Positions 1 to 12,345 of a stretch of DNA of 64,000 nucleotides are shown piece by piece. Each line of letters opens with the position of its first letter. The stretch's first letter is position 1. Under the pieces are notes generated by a model. The model was not told where the DNA came from. It made no database searches and saw only the letters and a list, made by a program, of their open reading frames with translations. The position numbers and the translations under genes are program-made. Where the stretch lies: the NCBI GenBank assembly GCA_030411725.1, contig MU839832.1, positions 1,364,001 through 1,428,000 of the forward strand, read 5' to 3'. Source of the stretch: Echria macrotheca. Lineage: Eukaryota; Ascomycota; Sordariomycetes; Sordariales; Schizotheciaceae.

Positions 1-343
1 AGGGACGGCTGTGGGTTATACGACCTACGTGCCCCGATGTACATTCGGCCTGGTCTGCTACCCATTACATGCTGAGACGGAGGGAGAAGCATCCAAGATG
101 ATGGGCGGATTGAACCCTTTCCCTAATGACGTGGTGTCAAGTTCACATGCAATGGCGACGGTTACCACATCCCGAGCCATGCCGATGGAACGTGACGTTC
201 GTGTACAGAGTGGACTCAAACACGGCTCTATTATATAGGTAGTACATGGTGTACATGGTATCTCCAAACACGGCTCCCGGCGTCTTTCTCGGGCTTCCTC
301 CTCGCAACGGACCCGCTTCTCTATGAACCCAGCACTGTCAAAC
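1..343. other. intergenic, no gene seen
   Basis: This is the window edge downstream of the BolA-like gene. I see no supportable coding region. A short imperfect duplication of GTACATGGT lies near 240-260. Confidence 0.5.
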
Positions 344-865
344 TCACGGAACCCTCGTCTTGAGCTGTACGCCGTGCCACTGCTTGACCAGGTCACCCAG
401 AGCCGCGTTGACCATGCGCTGCTGCTTGAGCATGTTCAATCCGCGGAAGCGCTCCGAGCTCACGTCGATGTAGTACATGGACCCGCACCCGCCCGAGATG
501 TCGCGGACCTCGAGGTCGGCGACGGGCGCGAGCTCGGCCACCAACTTATCCCATATCTCCACCTCGCCGTCCGACATGGACTCGGGCTTCTCGAGCGCTT
601 CCGGCGCCGGCGCCGACGTGGACGCTTCTTGTCGACGGGCTGTCGAGGCGGAGAAGAGTCTCCTCGAGGCGGCAGGCTGTGGGGGAATTGCTGGGGCGAG
701 GCTCGAGGGGGAGATGACGGTTCGTTGGAGCGGTACGAGACTAGGCGCAAGCGAGGAGAATGGTTGTGTTGTCTGGCGGCGCACCAGTCGAGAAGCTTGT
801 TGGGGAGCTTCGGAGCGGAGGGCAGCTGCGCCGGCGCGCGCCCGGAGACAAGCGCGGCAAATCAT
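344..865 (-). CDS. bol3: mitochondrial BolA-like protein (Bol3/Aim1 type)
   Basis: Intronless 173-aa protein. Seen: the first ~75 residues are rich in Arg, Ala and Ser and poor in acidic residues, as in a mitochondrial presequence. The C-terminal ~75 residues hold a BolA domain, with the motif FRGLNMLKQQRMVN followed by WHG near the C-terminus, the conserved His position of the family. Known: mitochondrial BolA proteins (yeast Bol3/Aim1, human BOLA3) work with Nfu1 and monothiol glutaredoxin in the late transfer of 4Fe-4S clusters to client enzymes. Inference: same role here, in the matrix. Length fits fungal Bol3 with a long presequence. The first Met of the open frame is used because it gives the best presequence. 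The 3' neighbour lies outside the window. Family assignment is firm; the subtype is likely but not proven. Confidence 0.85.
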   Translation of the reverse strand: MICRACLRARAGAAALRSEAPQQASRLVRRQTTQPFSSLAPSLVPLQRTVISPSSLAPAIPPQPAASRRLFSASTARRQEASTSAPAPEALEKPESMSDGEVEIWDKLVAELAPVADLEVRDISGGCGSMYYIDVSSERFRGLNMLKQQRMVNAALGDLVKQWHGVQLKTRVP

Positions 866-3736
866 AATTTTGGGTTGCGGGTTGGGAATCTAGGGATCGC
901 CGAAGGGACGGTCACCTGGCTCTGGTACTGGTTGCAGGGCGTGATTACGACTTTGCTCGATCGATCGTGGGGAGCTAGGACTTCGGAGGCAGACAGTTCG
1001 TTGCGATGTGACGGTTGGTCTTTTTTTGTCAGGCGGTCCCGGAATCCCGGAGCGAGCAGAGCAGCTTTGGGTGGGGCAATCTGAATTGGGATTTCTGATT
1101 GGCTGGGTTTCGCCAGAGGTGGGGGTGGGACTTTTGGTTCGACTCGTTCGAGATTCTTTCGCAAATTCGCTTCGCATCGAGACAACTCACAAGGACACCA
1201 TCTCCGTTCTCTCTGCTGGAACTTTGAGAACTGTCCAGCTTCCATTTGCCACTGATTAAGACAATGTCTGGACCTTCCTGTTGCGATCTGGCCGTCGCTC
1301 TGCGCTGGGAGATTGGTATCAAGCCTCGGTCGAATCAGCGCGTAGCTTTCGGCAGCACGTGAGAGCCCCTATTCTCTGTCTTCTGTACCTTCCTCAGCAG
1401 GTTGGATGGTTTGATTGGGCTGTTCCTTTCAAGCAACTGCCACCCAATGTCTCTCGGCCAATCTCGTTCTGAACCTCGGTGTTCAACAGCTTATACGGCT
1501 TTTTGCTCATCACTGCCCGTAATTGTGCAGGCTGCCGCTCTCTCTCCAGCACCACAGACCACACACCACAGGGCTGCGATGCGCCGAAGCGGTTGCAACT
1601 CAATCACGTTGTGCTGTCGCAGGACCACAGCATCGCCCCTTTTACATTGCACTGTAACCTCGGCGGGGCAGCGAACCACTCCTTTTCAGAAGCCCAACCT
1701 GGTTCGGAAGAAAGATTCGGAGACTCCCGCCAGCAAAGCCGGCACCAGCGATTGGCCTAAGAGCCGGCTCACGTCTTCTCGCGGGACGCGCCAGTTACGC
1801 GACTGACTCAAGCCTTCTGGACGATTGTGTAACTTGGCAAGGAGACTCGCAAACAATGACAGACACGGTCAATGTCCCAATCTATCCTGCAGGATTCCGA
1901 GATCCGACAATCTATACGCAACCGCCTTGGTATTCCTCCGTCCGGCTTCTCTACTATTTCGCGCAATTTTTTACGAGCTCGTGTGATGCTGTTGCGGCCG
2001 AGGTTCCTTGAGACCTTGACTGTCGACCTCGGCTGCTCGCTTGCTTGCTTGCGTGCTCGCCGACGCCATGTCTTACGCCGCGACTGAGCATACAGGCGAG
2101 GATCAACGGTGCGCTACGGCTCGGGACTGGCTGGTGCAGCTCTGCTGTGCGAGATTGGGGAGACCGGTTGAAGTAGTTGTCAGGGCGCTCTGTTCAGCTG
2201 TTTAGCCTCAAAGGGGAAGCTGACAGGAACCCGGTGCCTCTGCGGCAAGCGCTGCAGGCACCGACCCCTCCTTGCCAATCAGTCTGTGGTCTCCAGATTG
2301 GCCCTGGCAATCCGAATTGTGATGGAGCTGTAGCCAAGGAAGGGCTTTGAGGGAAGTCTGGATCGCCGGCGGAACACAACCTTCACCGCGATCAAAACAG
2401 GCAGTTTCCAGCCCTGGCACCGAGGTGGAGCCCACTGATCTGCGGTCTCGGTACCTGGCCGCCGACGGGCGACTTGGCCGCTGACGACGAGGCTTCGAGG
2501 TGGGGGCAGAGAAGGAAAGGGACTGCGGGGTAGTAAACGGCGAAGCCCCTGAAGGAACTGTCCCCAGATCTGGGCGCCGTCGATCTGGCCTGGCGAGGGC
2601 ATTGTCTGCAATCGCGCTGCCGTCGAGGGATTTCCCACTTGTCGGGTGCTTGCTCGATAGTGATTGTGGAATTGCGCATGTCCGTGGGTCGGCTGCTCAT
2701 GGTCGTCGGCGCTCCTCCGCCGAAGCCTGGGCGCACGCGCATTCTGCCTTCCGCTCAACGGCACTGCTTGGCGACGACAGGGGCCGGCATGGCACATGGC
2801 GGGAGGGATCTCGCTGGACCTTGGCTCTGTGCCCACTGCCGAGATCTGGCCTCCAGAAAAGGCGATGCGGAGAAGGCTTCGAAGCCAACTCATCTCTGTT
2901 GAGTATTCTCGCCGACGGCTCTCCGCTGCGCTCTCATGGCAGAGCTGCCGGATGACACAAGACAGACGTCGTCCCTTGGGCACCATCCGGGACCCATCAG
3001 GACGACGTTGTGTCTGCACGACAGCAGTCGTTCCGCGGGAGGGCACTGGGTGCAATTTCGCGTGGCATCCCGTTGGTATGCTGCTCGAGACATTCCCAGC
3101 ACATTGTTCTCCCTCCCCCACTTCTCTCCCCACCGTCTGCTCACATATTACCATCCAGCTGCTGATAATTCCCCGCAGAAGCCGTGGTGCTACTTTGCAT
3201 CAAGACACGGCCCCATGCCCGTCGCTTCTCCAAATTAACGGTGCTTGGCTAAAGCCCCGGCTCGCCCAATCGAGGTCTCATTCCACGGCTGCGATAGGGC
3301 CGACCTGCCATGTCAAGTAGGTCTACCCTCGACATAATTTCAGCTGCGCCGAGACGTACACTTCCCTTACGCTCCTAGCTGCCGTGTGCGGCCAAGGGCT
3401 CGACCAATCCCTGCCGTCGATAAGCATCTGGGTAAATTCGACCTCCCTGTCCCCTTGATCCTCAGGTCGGAGCTTGCCCAACGTAACGATGCCCCTAGTC
3501 TCCCGCACTTCGGCTTGGAACACAACTATGTCTTCGAGAATATGGTGTGTATATATATGTCCTGCCATGGCGCCTACCCGTCGGCGGCGCATCCGAGATC
3601 TTCTCTCCGGTACGGCATCGCAGTCACCAGTGTCGGGTGTTTTAACCGCTCGCCCGCTGCGTAGCCCGCCAGTCACTCGCTTTTTTTCCTTCTCTCCCTT
3701 GGGCTTTCTAGTCAGATCCTTGTGGAAGCCATCACG
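866..3736. other. 2.9-kb stretch without a convincing gene
   Basis: Between the divergently arranged BolA-like and subtilase genes. Several open frames of 60-290 codons occur on both strands (longest on minus, 2279-3154), but their translations are low-complexity Arg/Ser/Pro/Gly text with no domain or splice structure I recognise. A TATATATA run near 3547-3556, about 190 nt before the subtilase start, could be its TATA element. The block may contain long 5' leaders or unrecognised lineage-specific exons. Confidence 0.45.
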
Positions 3737-6572
3737 ATGGTTCTGATCCGGCTTTCCTCGGCCCTCTTGGCCGCGGCCACGCTTGCGCGGGCCCTCGACC
3801 ACAACAAGGCACCAGAAATCGTCCCTGGCGCCTTCGTTGTCGAGTATGAGAATGATATGGTAACGGCCTCCGAACGAAGCAGCTGTTCGCCTTACTGACT
3901 ACTGCGGAAACAGGACACTAAGAGCTTCGTTAACTCCATTGACGGCGCCAAGCTGCGCAAGGATCTTCGCTTCGAGCTCTTCAAGGGCGCGTCGATCCAG
4001 TTTGCGGACGCCAAGCAGGCCGAGAAGACGATGGAACAGGTGGCCGAGATCCCGCAGGTCAAGAATGTGTGGCGCGTCAGGAGTTATCCTGCCCCGCGAC
4101 ACATTGTTCACTCAGTTGGCGATGCCGCCGGTGCAAAGGCCGCCGTGCTGAAGAGACAGTCAGCCAACGATACCTTTTCGACCCATGTCATGACCCAGGT
4201 GAACAAGCTGAGAGATGCTGGTATTACCGGGAAGGGCATCAAGATCGCTGTTATCGATACCGGCGTATGTTATCCCGTCCTTGCGTAAAGTGTGTGGGAA
4301 CCCCCCTAACGAGTGCCAGATCGACTATCTCCATCCCGCGCTCGGTGGCTGCTTCGGACCGGGCTGCTTGGTCAGCTACGGGACCGATCTCGTGGGCGAC
4401 AAGTACGACGGAAAGACCAAGCCGGTACCAGACCCCGACCCGATGGACAACTGCAATGGCCACGGCAGCCACGTGGCTGGCATCATTGCGGCCCAGAGCA
4501 ACAACCCGTACGGTATTATTGGAGGCGCTCAGGGCGTCACGCTTGGCGCGTTCCGCGTCTTTGGTTGCGAAGGTCAGGTCAACGATGACGTTCTGATCGA
4601 GGCTTATCTCCAGGCGTACGAGGCTGGCAGCGACCTGATCACGGCCTCGTTGGGAAGCCCCAGCGGGTGGGCTGACGATGCCTGGGCAACAGTCGTCTCC
4701 CGTATCGTCCAGAACGGTGTCCCTTGCGTCGTTGCTGCTGGTAATGAGGGTGATTCCGGTCTGTTTTACGCCTCCACCGCCGCGACTGGCAGGGGCGTTA
4801 CCGGCATTGGGTCGGTTGACAACACCCTGGCGCCCGCGCTCCTCTCGATCGGCTCTTACGCCGTCGACACCGGCGCCAGCAAGGACTACGGCTTTACCCC
4901 GGCCGGCGAGTTCGACAGCTGGACCACTGTCACTTACCCTCTCTGGGCTGTGAACTACGACACCAGTGATCCATCCGGCGGCTGCGACCCGTATCCCGAT
5001 TCGACGCCCGACCTGACCAATCACATCGTGCTCGTCCGCCGTGGAAACTGCACGTTTGCCCAGAAGGTCCAGAACGCCGTCAAGAAGGGAGCGAAGCACG
5101 TCATCGTGTACAACAATGTTGCTGGAGTCTCATCTATCTCGGCGCCCGTCGCTGGCGTATTGGCTGTTGCTATGGTTACTGGTACGCAGGGTGCCGACTG
5201 GATTAGCGACCTCAAGGCTGGAAAGACCATCTCGGTGACCCTGCCGAACCCGGTCAATGTCACCAAGTCGATCTTCGAGTTCGTCAATACCGATTCTCCC
5301 GGTTTCGTCAGTGGCTACTCCAGCTGGGGTCCTTCTTTCGAGATGGACCTGAAGCCTCAGTTCTCGACCCCCGGCGGCATGATCCTGTCGACCTACCCCC
5401 GAGCTCTGGGTGCCTACGCTGTCCTGTCCGGAACATCCATGGCCTGCCCCCTCGCCGCTGCCATCTACGCCCTCATGATGGACGCCCGGGGAACGAAAGA
5501 CCCCAAGACTATCGAGAACGCCCTGTCGGCCACGTCGAAGCCGATTCGCTGGCAGGCGAGGCCTGGTGACCTCAACAGCACTCTGGTGGCCCCGGTTCCG
5601 CAGCAGGGCTCGGGTCTCATCCAGGTCTATGATGCGGCCTACACCAAGACGCTTCTCAGTGCGTCCAGCCTTTCGTTTGGCGACAGCGACGCTCTCGCTC
5701 TTTCCAACAGCCGGGAGTTCACCATCTCCAACACCGGCAGCTCGGCCGTTACGTACGGCCTCAGCCATACTGGCGCAGCGACCGGCTTCACCTTTGCCAC
5801 CGGCAGCAGTCTCATCCCGGCAACGTACCCCGGCGGGTTGGAGGTATCTGCTAGCTATGCCACCATTACTTTCTCTCCTGCCAGCAACTTCACCATCGCT
5901 CCGGGCGCCCGCAAGGTGATCACGGTCACGGCCAAGCAACCCGCTGGCCTTGATGCCAAGCGTCTCCCCGTGTATTCCGGGTATATTTCTGTTAGCGGAT
6001 CAGATGGGTCAAGCCTCGTCCTTCCCTACATTGGTGCCGCTGGCAGCCTGCGCGCCACGCAGGTGCTCACTTCGGACGGCGGCTGGGTTGCGAGGAACAA
6101 CGACTCGACCAACCTTCGGGTGCCCGACAACACGACGTTTACCCTCCCGCCTCCCGGCCAGGCCAACAACACTGCTTATTTCGGCCGCACTTCGGTCCCC
6201 AAGGTCGTCTTCACGCTGGCCTTTGGCAGCAAGCTTGTCCGTGCGGATGTCGTCCCCCTGGACAACTGCACGACGTCTGCCAAGAACGCGACAGTGGTCT
6301 TGGGTACCAAGACGATTGGGTCGGTGGATAACTTCCCATCGTATTACAATGTGCGCAACGTAGCCGGAGACTTCGCCGAGGTCCCCTGGACTGGTAAACT
6401 CGCGGATGGAACCTACGTGCAGCCCGGCCGGTACAAGCTCGCGTTTAAGGCGCTGCGGATCGGTGGTAATCCCGACGTGGCGGCCGACTACGACACGGCC
6501 GAGAGCCAGTCGTTCCGGGTCCAGTATGCGACTCTCACGAAGCGGTCAACAACGTGGAAGAGGAGGAATTGA
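3737..6572 (+). CDS. secreted subtilisin-like serine protease (S8) with PA domain
   Basis: Exons 3737-3859, 3914-4264 and 4320-6572 give 908 aa; both introns are in phase 0 with GT-AG ends. Seen: a signal peptide (first ~19 residues, ending LARA), then an inhibitor-I9-like propeptide to about residue 130. The catalytic triad is Asp156 (VIDTGID), His206 (GHGSHVAG) and Ser531 (GTSMACP). A protease-associated domain (RRGNCTFAQKV, near residue 400) is inserted between His and Ser. A ~330-residue C-terminal part with beta-rich Fn3/C5a-peptidase-like character follows. Known: this matches the large 'minor extracellular protease' type of fungal subtilases. Inference: secreted broad-range protease acting on extracellular protein. 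The intron that splits the DTG/IDYLHP boundary sits at a typical place. Substrate cannot be told from sequence. Confidence 0.92.
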
Positions 6573-7115
6573 GGAGGGAGTGACTAATAAGTGGATATGA
6601 AGGGAGGTAAAAACGTCATTCTTTTTAAAGATTTTGTATCTCGTTGTACATCTCTGTTGTAGATACGACTATACGATAGAGCGTATATATATATATGTTT
6701 TTTATGTTATCTCGTATCGCCGTGTGTGAAGTTGTTGGGGTTTCGAACCAATGGGTGTTTGCAGACTTTCGATCCCTCACCACACGCTTCCTCTTGAATA
6801 ATCACTGGATGGTCTCTGACGCGTCAACTAATGAGGTTCCAGCTAAACGAGCCCTCTGTACCCCACTGGTTGCTTCAACTGGCTGAGCGCCGTTCTCCTT
6901 GGGCACACGTTGGGCAGGAACGCTTCTTACCAAACTTCGTCGGTGAGAAAACATGCCTCGACAACAATCAGATGATGGTTTTCCGATTGATTTCCATATC
7001 CAGATTGAGTCTACAGTCTCGCCTTCATCATCAACAACTATACTGAAACATCATTGTTTATCTTATTTTTGGATACCTATCTTATCCGCCCTGGGTAGCT
7101 CCTTCCGAGTACACC
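6573..7115. other. intergenic, 3' region of subtilase and 5' region of patatin gene
   Basis: AT-rich just after the protease stop (TATATATATATG near 6685-6697), fitting a 3' UTR/polyadenylation region. The rest is the presumed promoter and leader of the downstream multidomain gene. No coding feature seen. Confidence 0.5.
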
Positions 7116-10100
7116 ATGGACCGGTTCCGTCGTCTTCGCCATCATTGGCGAAGCTCGAAACGTACTGTCCCACTCTCCCCCAACACTCCGTCTCGTGTGC
7201 CGGGAACTGTTGAAGGACGTACCGAAACTGCATCGGAGCACGAGCGCATTTTGGTTGAACGCTGTCCGTCTCCGTCACCGCACCCTTCCAGTCGACACTC
7301 GCAGACTTCCATTTCGGGCGCAGCGCCCGCGAGCATGTAAGTGCCTTTGGGTTCCTGGGGCGGGGGACGATTTTGGCGCTGACGCTTGGTTCGAGTCCCA
7401 TCTTGACCGAGGACCAGAACCCGGCGGTCTCTGCGATTTCCTACCAGACTACGAAGCCTGTGCTAGAGGCTTCAGGCGCTGTCCACGATGAAGAGCCCCA
7501 TACCGACAGTGCCGACCCAGCCCCAACCGAGAATTCGACGCCCTCTTCACCAGATCCCCCACGGCACCAAGAACGCGAGCCGCCGGTTGAACCTCCCATT
7601 TCTCCCAGTACTAACCAGGCAGAGTGCTCGTGCTGCGAAAACACATCCCAAACCGGCCTTTGGTTCTGCGGAGTGTGCAAGCTTGCGTTTTGCGATGATT
7701 GCTGGGACGTTCAGGCAACTCACAAGGCAAAATCCAAAGCGCTGGTTCCGACACCACACGAGAAGACGCCACTGGATATCGCTGAGAAGGTAGGCAAGGT
7801 GCTGGCGCCTACCGAGGACGTTCAACAGCGAGAGGAGCTTCATCGGAAGGACGAGGATACCGCTTGGTTTGGTATGTGGCCATCTCCTGCCTTTTCCAAC
7901 ATGGCACCGTGCTGTGCATGTTTGTGTTCCGGCAACACCGGCAACACTGCTGACACAGAAGACAGGAATCGAGCGGCGGAACGACTCGAGCCCCCTATTG
8001 CTCCAAGACTATGGGCGTCTCAACGACTTTCTGAACAAATGGGAGCTTAACAAGGATCTTCCCACCTCAGGCTCAAGAATTCCGAGCCTGGTCTCGTTTG
8101 TCGGCGAGACTGGGGCGGGGAAGAGCTCACTTGTCAAGCTGCTAATAGATTTTGCACGCAACGACAGAAAGATAGACTACTCGACACCCGTGATTGGCTC
8201 ACGCACGGATCATCTTCCTACGTCAGAGGATGTGCATCTGTATCTAGACCCTCGCACGGCGTCGGGTAACCATCCGATTCTCCTTGCCGACTGCGAAGGC
8301 CTCGATGGCGGTGACCGGGATCCCGAGGGGGCGAAACTGAAAGCATTGTTTAGGAAGGAAGACGAGCAAACCGCGCGGAATAACGACGAATTTTTCAAGC
8401 CTCAAAGGGTGCTGTACGAGTGCGCGCTGCAGTGGTCCATGAAAGGGTCCATGGCTCGAAGCCGTGGGTTTGCGGTTACTCATGTGTATCCACGACTACT
8501 GTATGCATTCTCAGACGTCATCGTCTATGTTTTGAAGAATCATCGGTGAGATTAAACTCTCCCATCCCCCCTGATAACTTCCAATCGAGGTCAATAATCT
8601 AACTTAGACAGGGTCATCGAAAAAGTCTTTGAGCAACTGATACGCTGGGCGACAAACGCCATCGAGACATCGTCCAACCAGCCCATTCTGCCTCACGCCA
8701 TCATCGTGCTCAACGCTTCGGAGCACGATAATCACAGGGGTTTCTGGGACTCGGAGTTGAATACCGAAGAGATTCTCGCATCGGTTTCCGAGGTCCTCGA
8801 TACAAATGAGAGCTTCAGGTCGTGGGTCGACTCGTGGATGTCTCGTGGCAGGACGATTAAGACAATGAAAGATCTTGTCCTCTGCTACTACAGCTCTATT
8901 GAGGTATGTTGAGTTACTAAGCTACTGCTAAGGTGCCGTAAAACCAGGAATTACTCATCTTTGGGTCAAACTCTCTGACCTTTGCTTCAAATAGATCATC
9001 CGTGTGCCAACAGACAAAATGCCGTCACTTGTACACGAGAAAGTTGAGCAATTATATCAATCTGTCTCCAAAGCCTGCCTCGCTTCTTTAGAAGGGCGTC
9101 GTCGCGCAAGAATGGTTCTTGACATCCAAGACCTGCAGAACTATCTGAGAGACGCATTTTCTGTCTTCGCCGAGAGCCTTGACTCGTCTTTTGACTTTGG
9201 CAAGGCGGCACTCCGCAACGCACCGATCCCAGCTGGATTCGGTGCCAACATTTCCAAGCTCCTGCTGGCTATTACCAATAAGTGGAAGGATAACCACACG
9301 GTCTCCGCGGACCAGATCTTGACCGAGTTGAGCTACATGGTAGCGTCCTGCATCATGCTCGACACCGTGCGACATAAGAACAAGGGTATGTCCGTCGTCC
9401 TCTGCACTTTCTTTCTTTCCCCCGACCATGATATTATCTAACTCGAGGAATCGAATTACGGGGACAGGGACCGCGCTGGAAATTTTTCTCAAGTATATCG
9501 GCCTCCTGGAAGACGTCCTAGAGCCCTTCTGCGAGGAGCACTGGCCCTGCCAGCAAAGACATCCCAGGACTCAGGCACGGTGCGTCAATGTTCGAGCCCG
9601 CCACACCAAAGGGCACCAAACAGCCAACGGTAAGGTCTTCGCAGCAGGAGAGTACGTCTCGGACTTCACACTCGACGAATACCGTAAGGAATTCCTCGAC
9701 AATGTCTATTGCTGTCTCATCAAGTTTCTCGACAGGCTTGAGAAAGAGTTGAAGGCCAAGGAAGGTGCTTCAGAACGACTGGTTGCGTCATCGATTCACA
9801 GAGACATGGTTCTAGCTGGATTCTTTCGGTGTGTCGATCCCCCCGAATATAGGGGACATTCTGGGCCCCTTACCAGCCAGAGTGCTTGTTTCTGCTGCTT
9901 GCTCGAGGCGGGACAGCATCCTCTACCTTGCGGCCATTTGCTGTGCACTGAATGCGTCATGACATTTGGCACATTGGATTACACTACCTCGGCAGTTGGG
10001 CTGAGGGAGTGTCCCATCGGGAGCGATACGTGCTCGTTCACGTGCTTTCCGGCGCAGATACGCATGAAACCCAGGTCTTCAGGGGCGCGGGTCATGTCTT

Positions 10101-12079
10101 TAGATGGGTGAGGAGATATCTGTTATGCTTACATCATGGTGCTAATACGTCTTTTGTTTTAGAGGTGGAATAAGAGGCATTGTTGAACTCGAGGTCTTGA
10201 AATGCATTGAGGGAGCATTGGGCGGGAAGCTGCGGATACAGTCCTTTTTTGATCTAATCGTAGGGACGAGGTAAGCCCCCCCACACAGCGTACAATTCTG
10301 TGAGCCTGGTGATTGGTCTTACTGACGGCTCAAGTGCTGGAGGACTCATCGCACTCGGGCTGGGCCAAATGGGCTGGTCTGTAGCAGAATGCATCGAGCG
10401 TTTTGAGGGCCTCTGCAAAGAGATATTCACGCCGAGGGTGGCTGCGAACCTCGCCATCATTGGGACCTTCTCCGAGAGTTACCACCACTCTAGATACCAG
10501 ACAAAACCTATGGAGAGAGCGCTAAAATCGGCCTTCTCGGAAAATGGTCTTCTTTTTGGCGGGGTACAAGCAGAAAGACCAGAGTTCGGTAACAGCGCGC
10601 TGAGGCTGAACATCGCCGTGATTGCAGCTTCGGTTGCCAGCAACAAGGCGTTCGTCTTGTCGAATTACAATCGTCCTGCCAACACAAACTTTCCCGGTAC
10701 GTGGCCTTGGGGTTGGGCTATGCAGAAGCTATGACTATACTATGTTTCCTGGGGATGAAGCTGACCACATCACCTGCTTGACAGTCGGGGCCAGCTATCA
10801 CTTCCAACGGCCCGAGAGAATGTCCCAAGAACTCAAGATTTGGGAGGCGTAAGTCACGTCCCAATTTCTTATGTCTACTTTGTGTCGGTGGCTTTTCAGC
10901 TTTAGTCCCTACTGACAGACGCATCTCCTTGTTTGTAGTGCCCGTGCCACCTCGGCAGCCCCCCAGTACTTCAAAGAGTTCCACCACGGCCCATCCCGTC
11001 GGTCATATGTTGATGGCGCAATCTTGCACAACAATCCGGTCCGGATAGCGGAGCTCGAACGGAGAATCCTCTGGCCGGAATTCCATCAGCCGGATGTGAT
11101 GTTATCCATTGGCACAGGTTGCGTGGAGGCCACCGATTCGGCAACAGTCACGGGCCACAGGACGAGGAAGGTACTCAGGATGTGGTCTAACTGGCGTCGC
11201 CTCTTCCAGATTCTTACAAACAACATGGAGCTGGCGCTTGACTGCGACCGAATCTGGGACGAATATTACGACCTCGCCGGGCCTCCGAACCCCGGACCCC
11301 CGTCAAAGCGCCTCTTCCGCATTAACCCAGTCATCCGCGGTGCACTCCCTGCCCTTGACGATGTTGACCTGATGGCTAAGCTTCAGCGCGACGTCCGGGA
11401 GTACCTAGAAACCGCCAAGCCCAAGATTGCCGAGGTGGCACGCCAGCTTGTTGCATCTTCCTTCTACTTTCATGTGGATTCGGTTGAAGATGGTGTTCTC
11501 GATAGGTGCAGGGTCCGAGGGAAGCTATCTTGCAGGTTTCTTACGCAATCCGAAGATCTCAAGCATTTCGGAGAGTACCTAACCCAGCGCACCAAGGCGG
11601 AGGGTCCGCTATTCCTCGTCATTCACTGCTCCCCCCCAACTAAGCCTCCGCTGGCAGAAGTCCCCCTTTCCGGGATGGTAGAGGCCATGAAGATGGGAAG
11701 ACTCTCTCCTCAGTCAATATCCTTTGGCAAGATTCGAGCAGTCACCACCATTCAGATGGAGTTGCAGTTTGGAAAAAACGAATCCTATCTCATAAGCGGA
11801 TTTCCACGTTTCTGCTCCACATCCGATTTGGACTCGGACTGCCGCGACAGACAGCCACGTGGTGATGTGTGCCGACATGATCATCGGCACCCGCCATCAA
11901 GCGAAGAAACCTCTTCGCGCCGGAGCCGAGCTATTGACTGGAAGCCTCCCCGGGGACTGGACGGTCTCCCACACATTGATCTGGGTCACTATGCAGATCC
12001 GAAACGGACTTTGGGCGGATGGACATTGAGCTCTAGCCAAGATCTCGAGTGGGGCAGTGAGAGTGGTGATGACCATTAA
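7116..12079 (+). CDS. multidomain B-box / GBP-like GTPase / RING / patatin phospholipase
   Basis: Ten exons (7116-7336, 7396-7871, 7966-8545, 8612-8903, 8995-9385, 9468-10107, 10163-10270, 10335-10696, 10785-10848, 10939-12079) join in frame to 1424 aa. Seen in order: a disordered Ser/Pro N-terminus; a B-box-like zinc finger at ~151-184 (C-x2-C ... CGVC ... CDDC); a large-GTPase domain with P-loop GETGAGKSS at 279-287 and a G3-like DCEGLDGG, most like GBP/atlastin GTPases; a helical region; a RING-like finger at ~795-840 (CFCC ... CGHLLCTEC ... CP); then a patatin domain with oxyanion motif DGGGIRG (866-872), nucleophile Ser903 in GTSAGG and catalytic Asp1069 in DGA. Known: patatins are Ser-Asp acyl hydrolases of membrane lipids; fungal RING-patatin proteins are common but little studied. 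Inference: a GTP-controlled lipase in stress or non-self response. The first intron acceptor (7395) is the least certain junction. Confidence 0.85.
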
Positions 12080-12345
12080 TATTGGGTTGCAGAAAAGAGA
12101 TTCACCGGTAAGTTGTCTCAAGCGGTCGCACGAGTTTTCTCTCTTATTGCCAACGCACCACCTTGCTCACAATCCCAGATAGAACGCCGAGTCCTACCAC
12201 GCTACTTGCTACATGCGGCTAAAGTAGTCCTGCCATGGCTCCCATGACTCCTCCGCACTTGGGTTTAAAGCCCAATGAAGCGCCAGAATGCCTCCAGAAT
12301 GCCGATGTCAAGTTCCTAGACGTGGGCATAAAATTGTTATTATGA

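Noticed and set aside
2279..3154. 291-codon minus-strand frame upstream of the subtilase
   Set aside because: Arg/Ser/Pro-rich text with no domain, signal or splice signals; frames of this size occur by chance in GC-rich DNA.
4251..5939. Long minus-strand frames opposite the subtilase gene
   Set aside because: Antisense shadows of a well-supported coding frame with GC-biased third positions.
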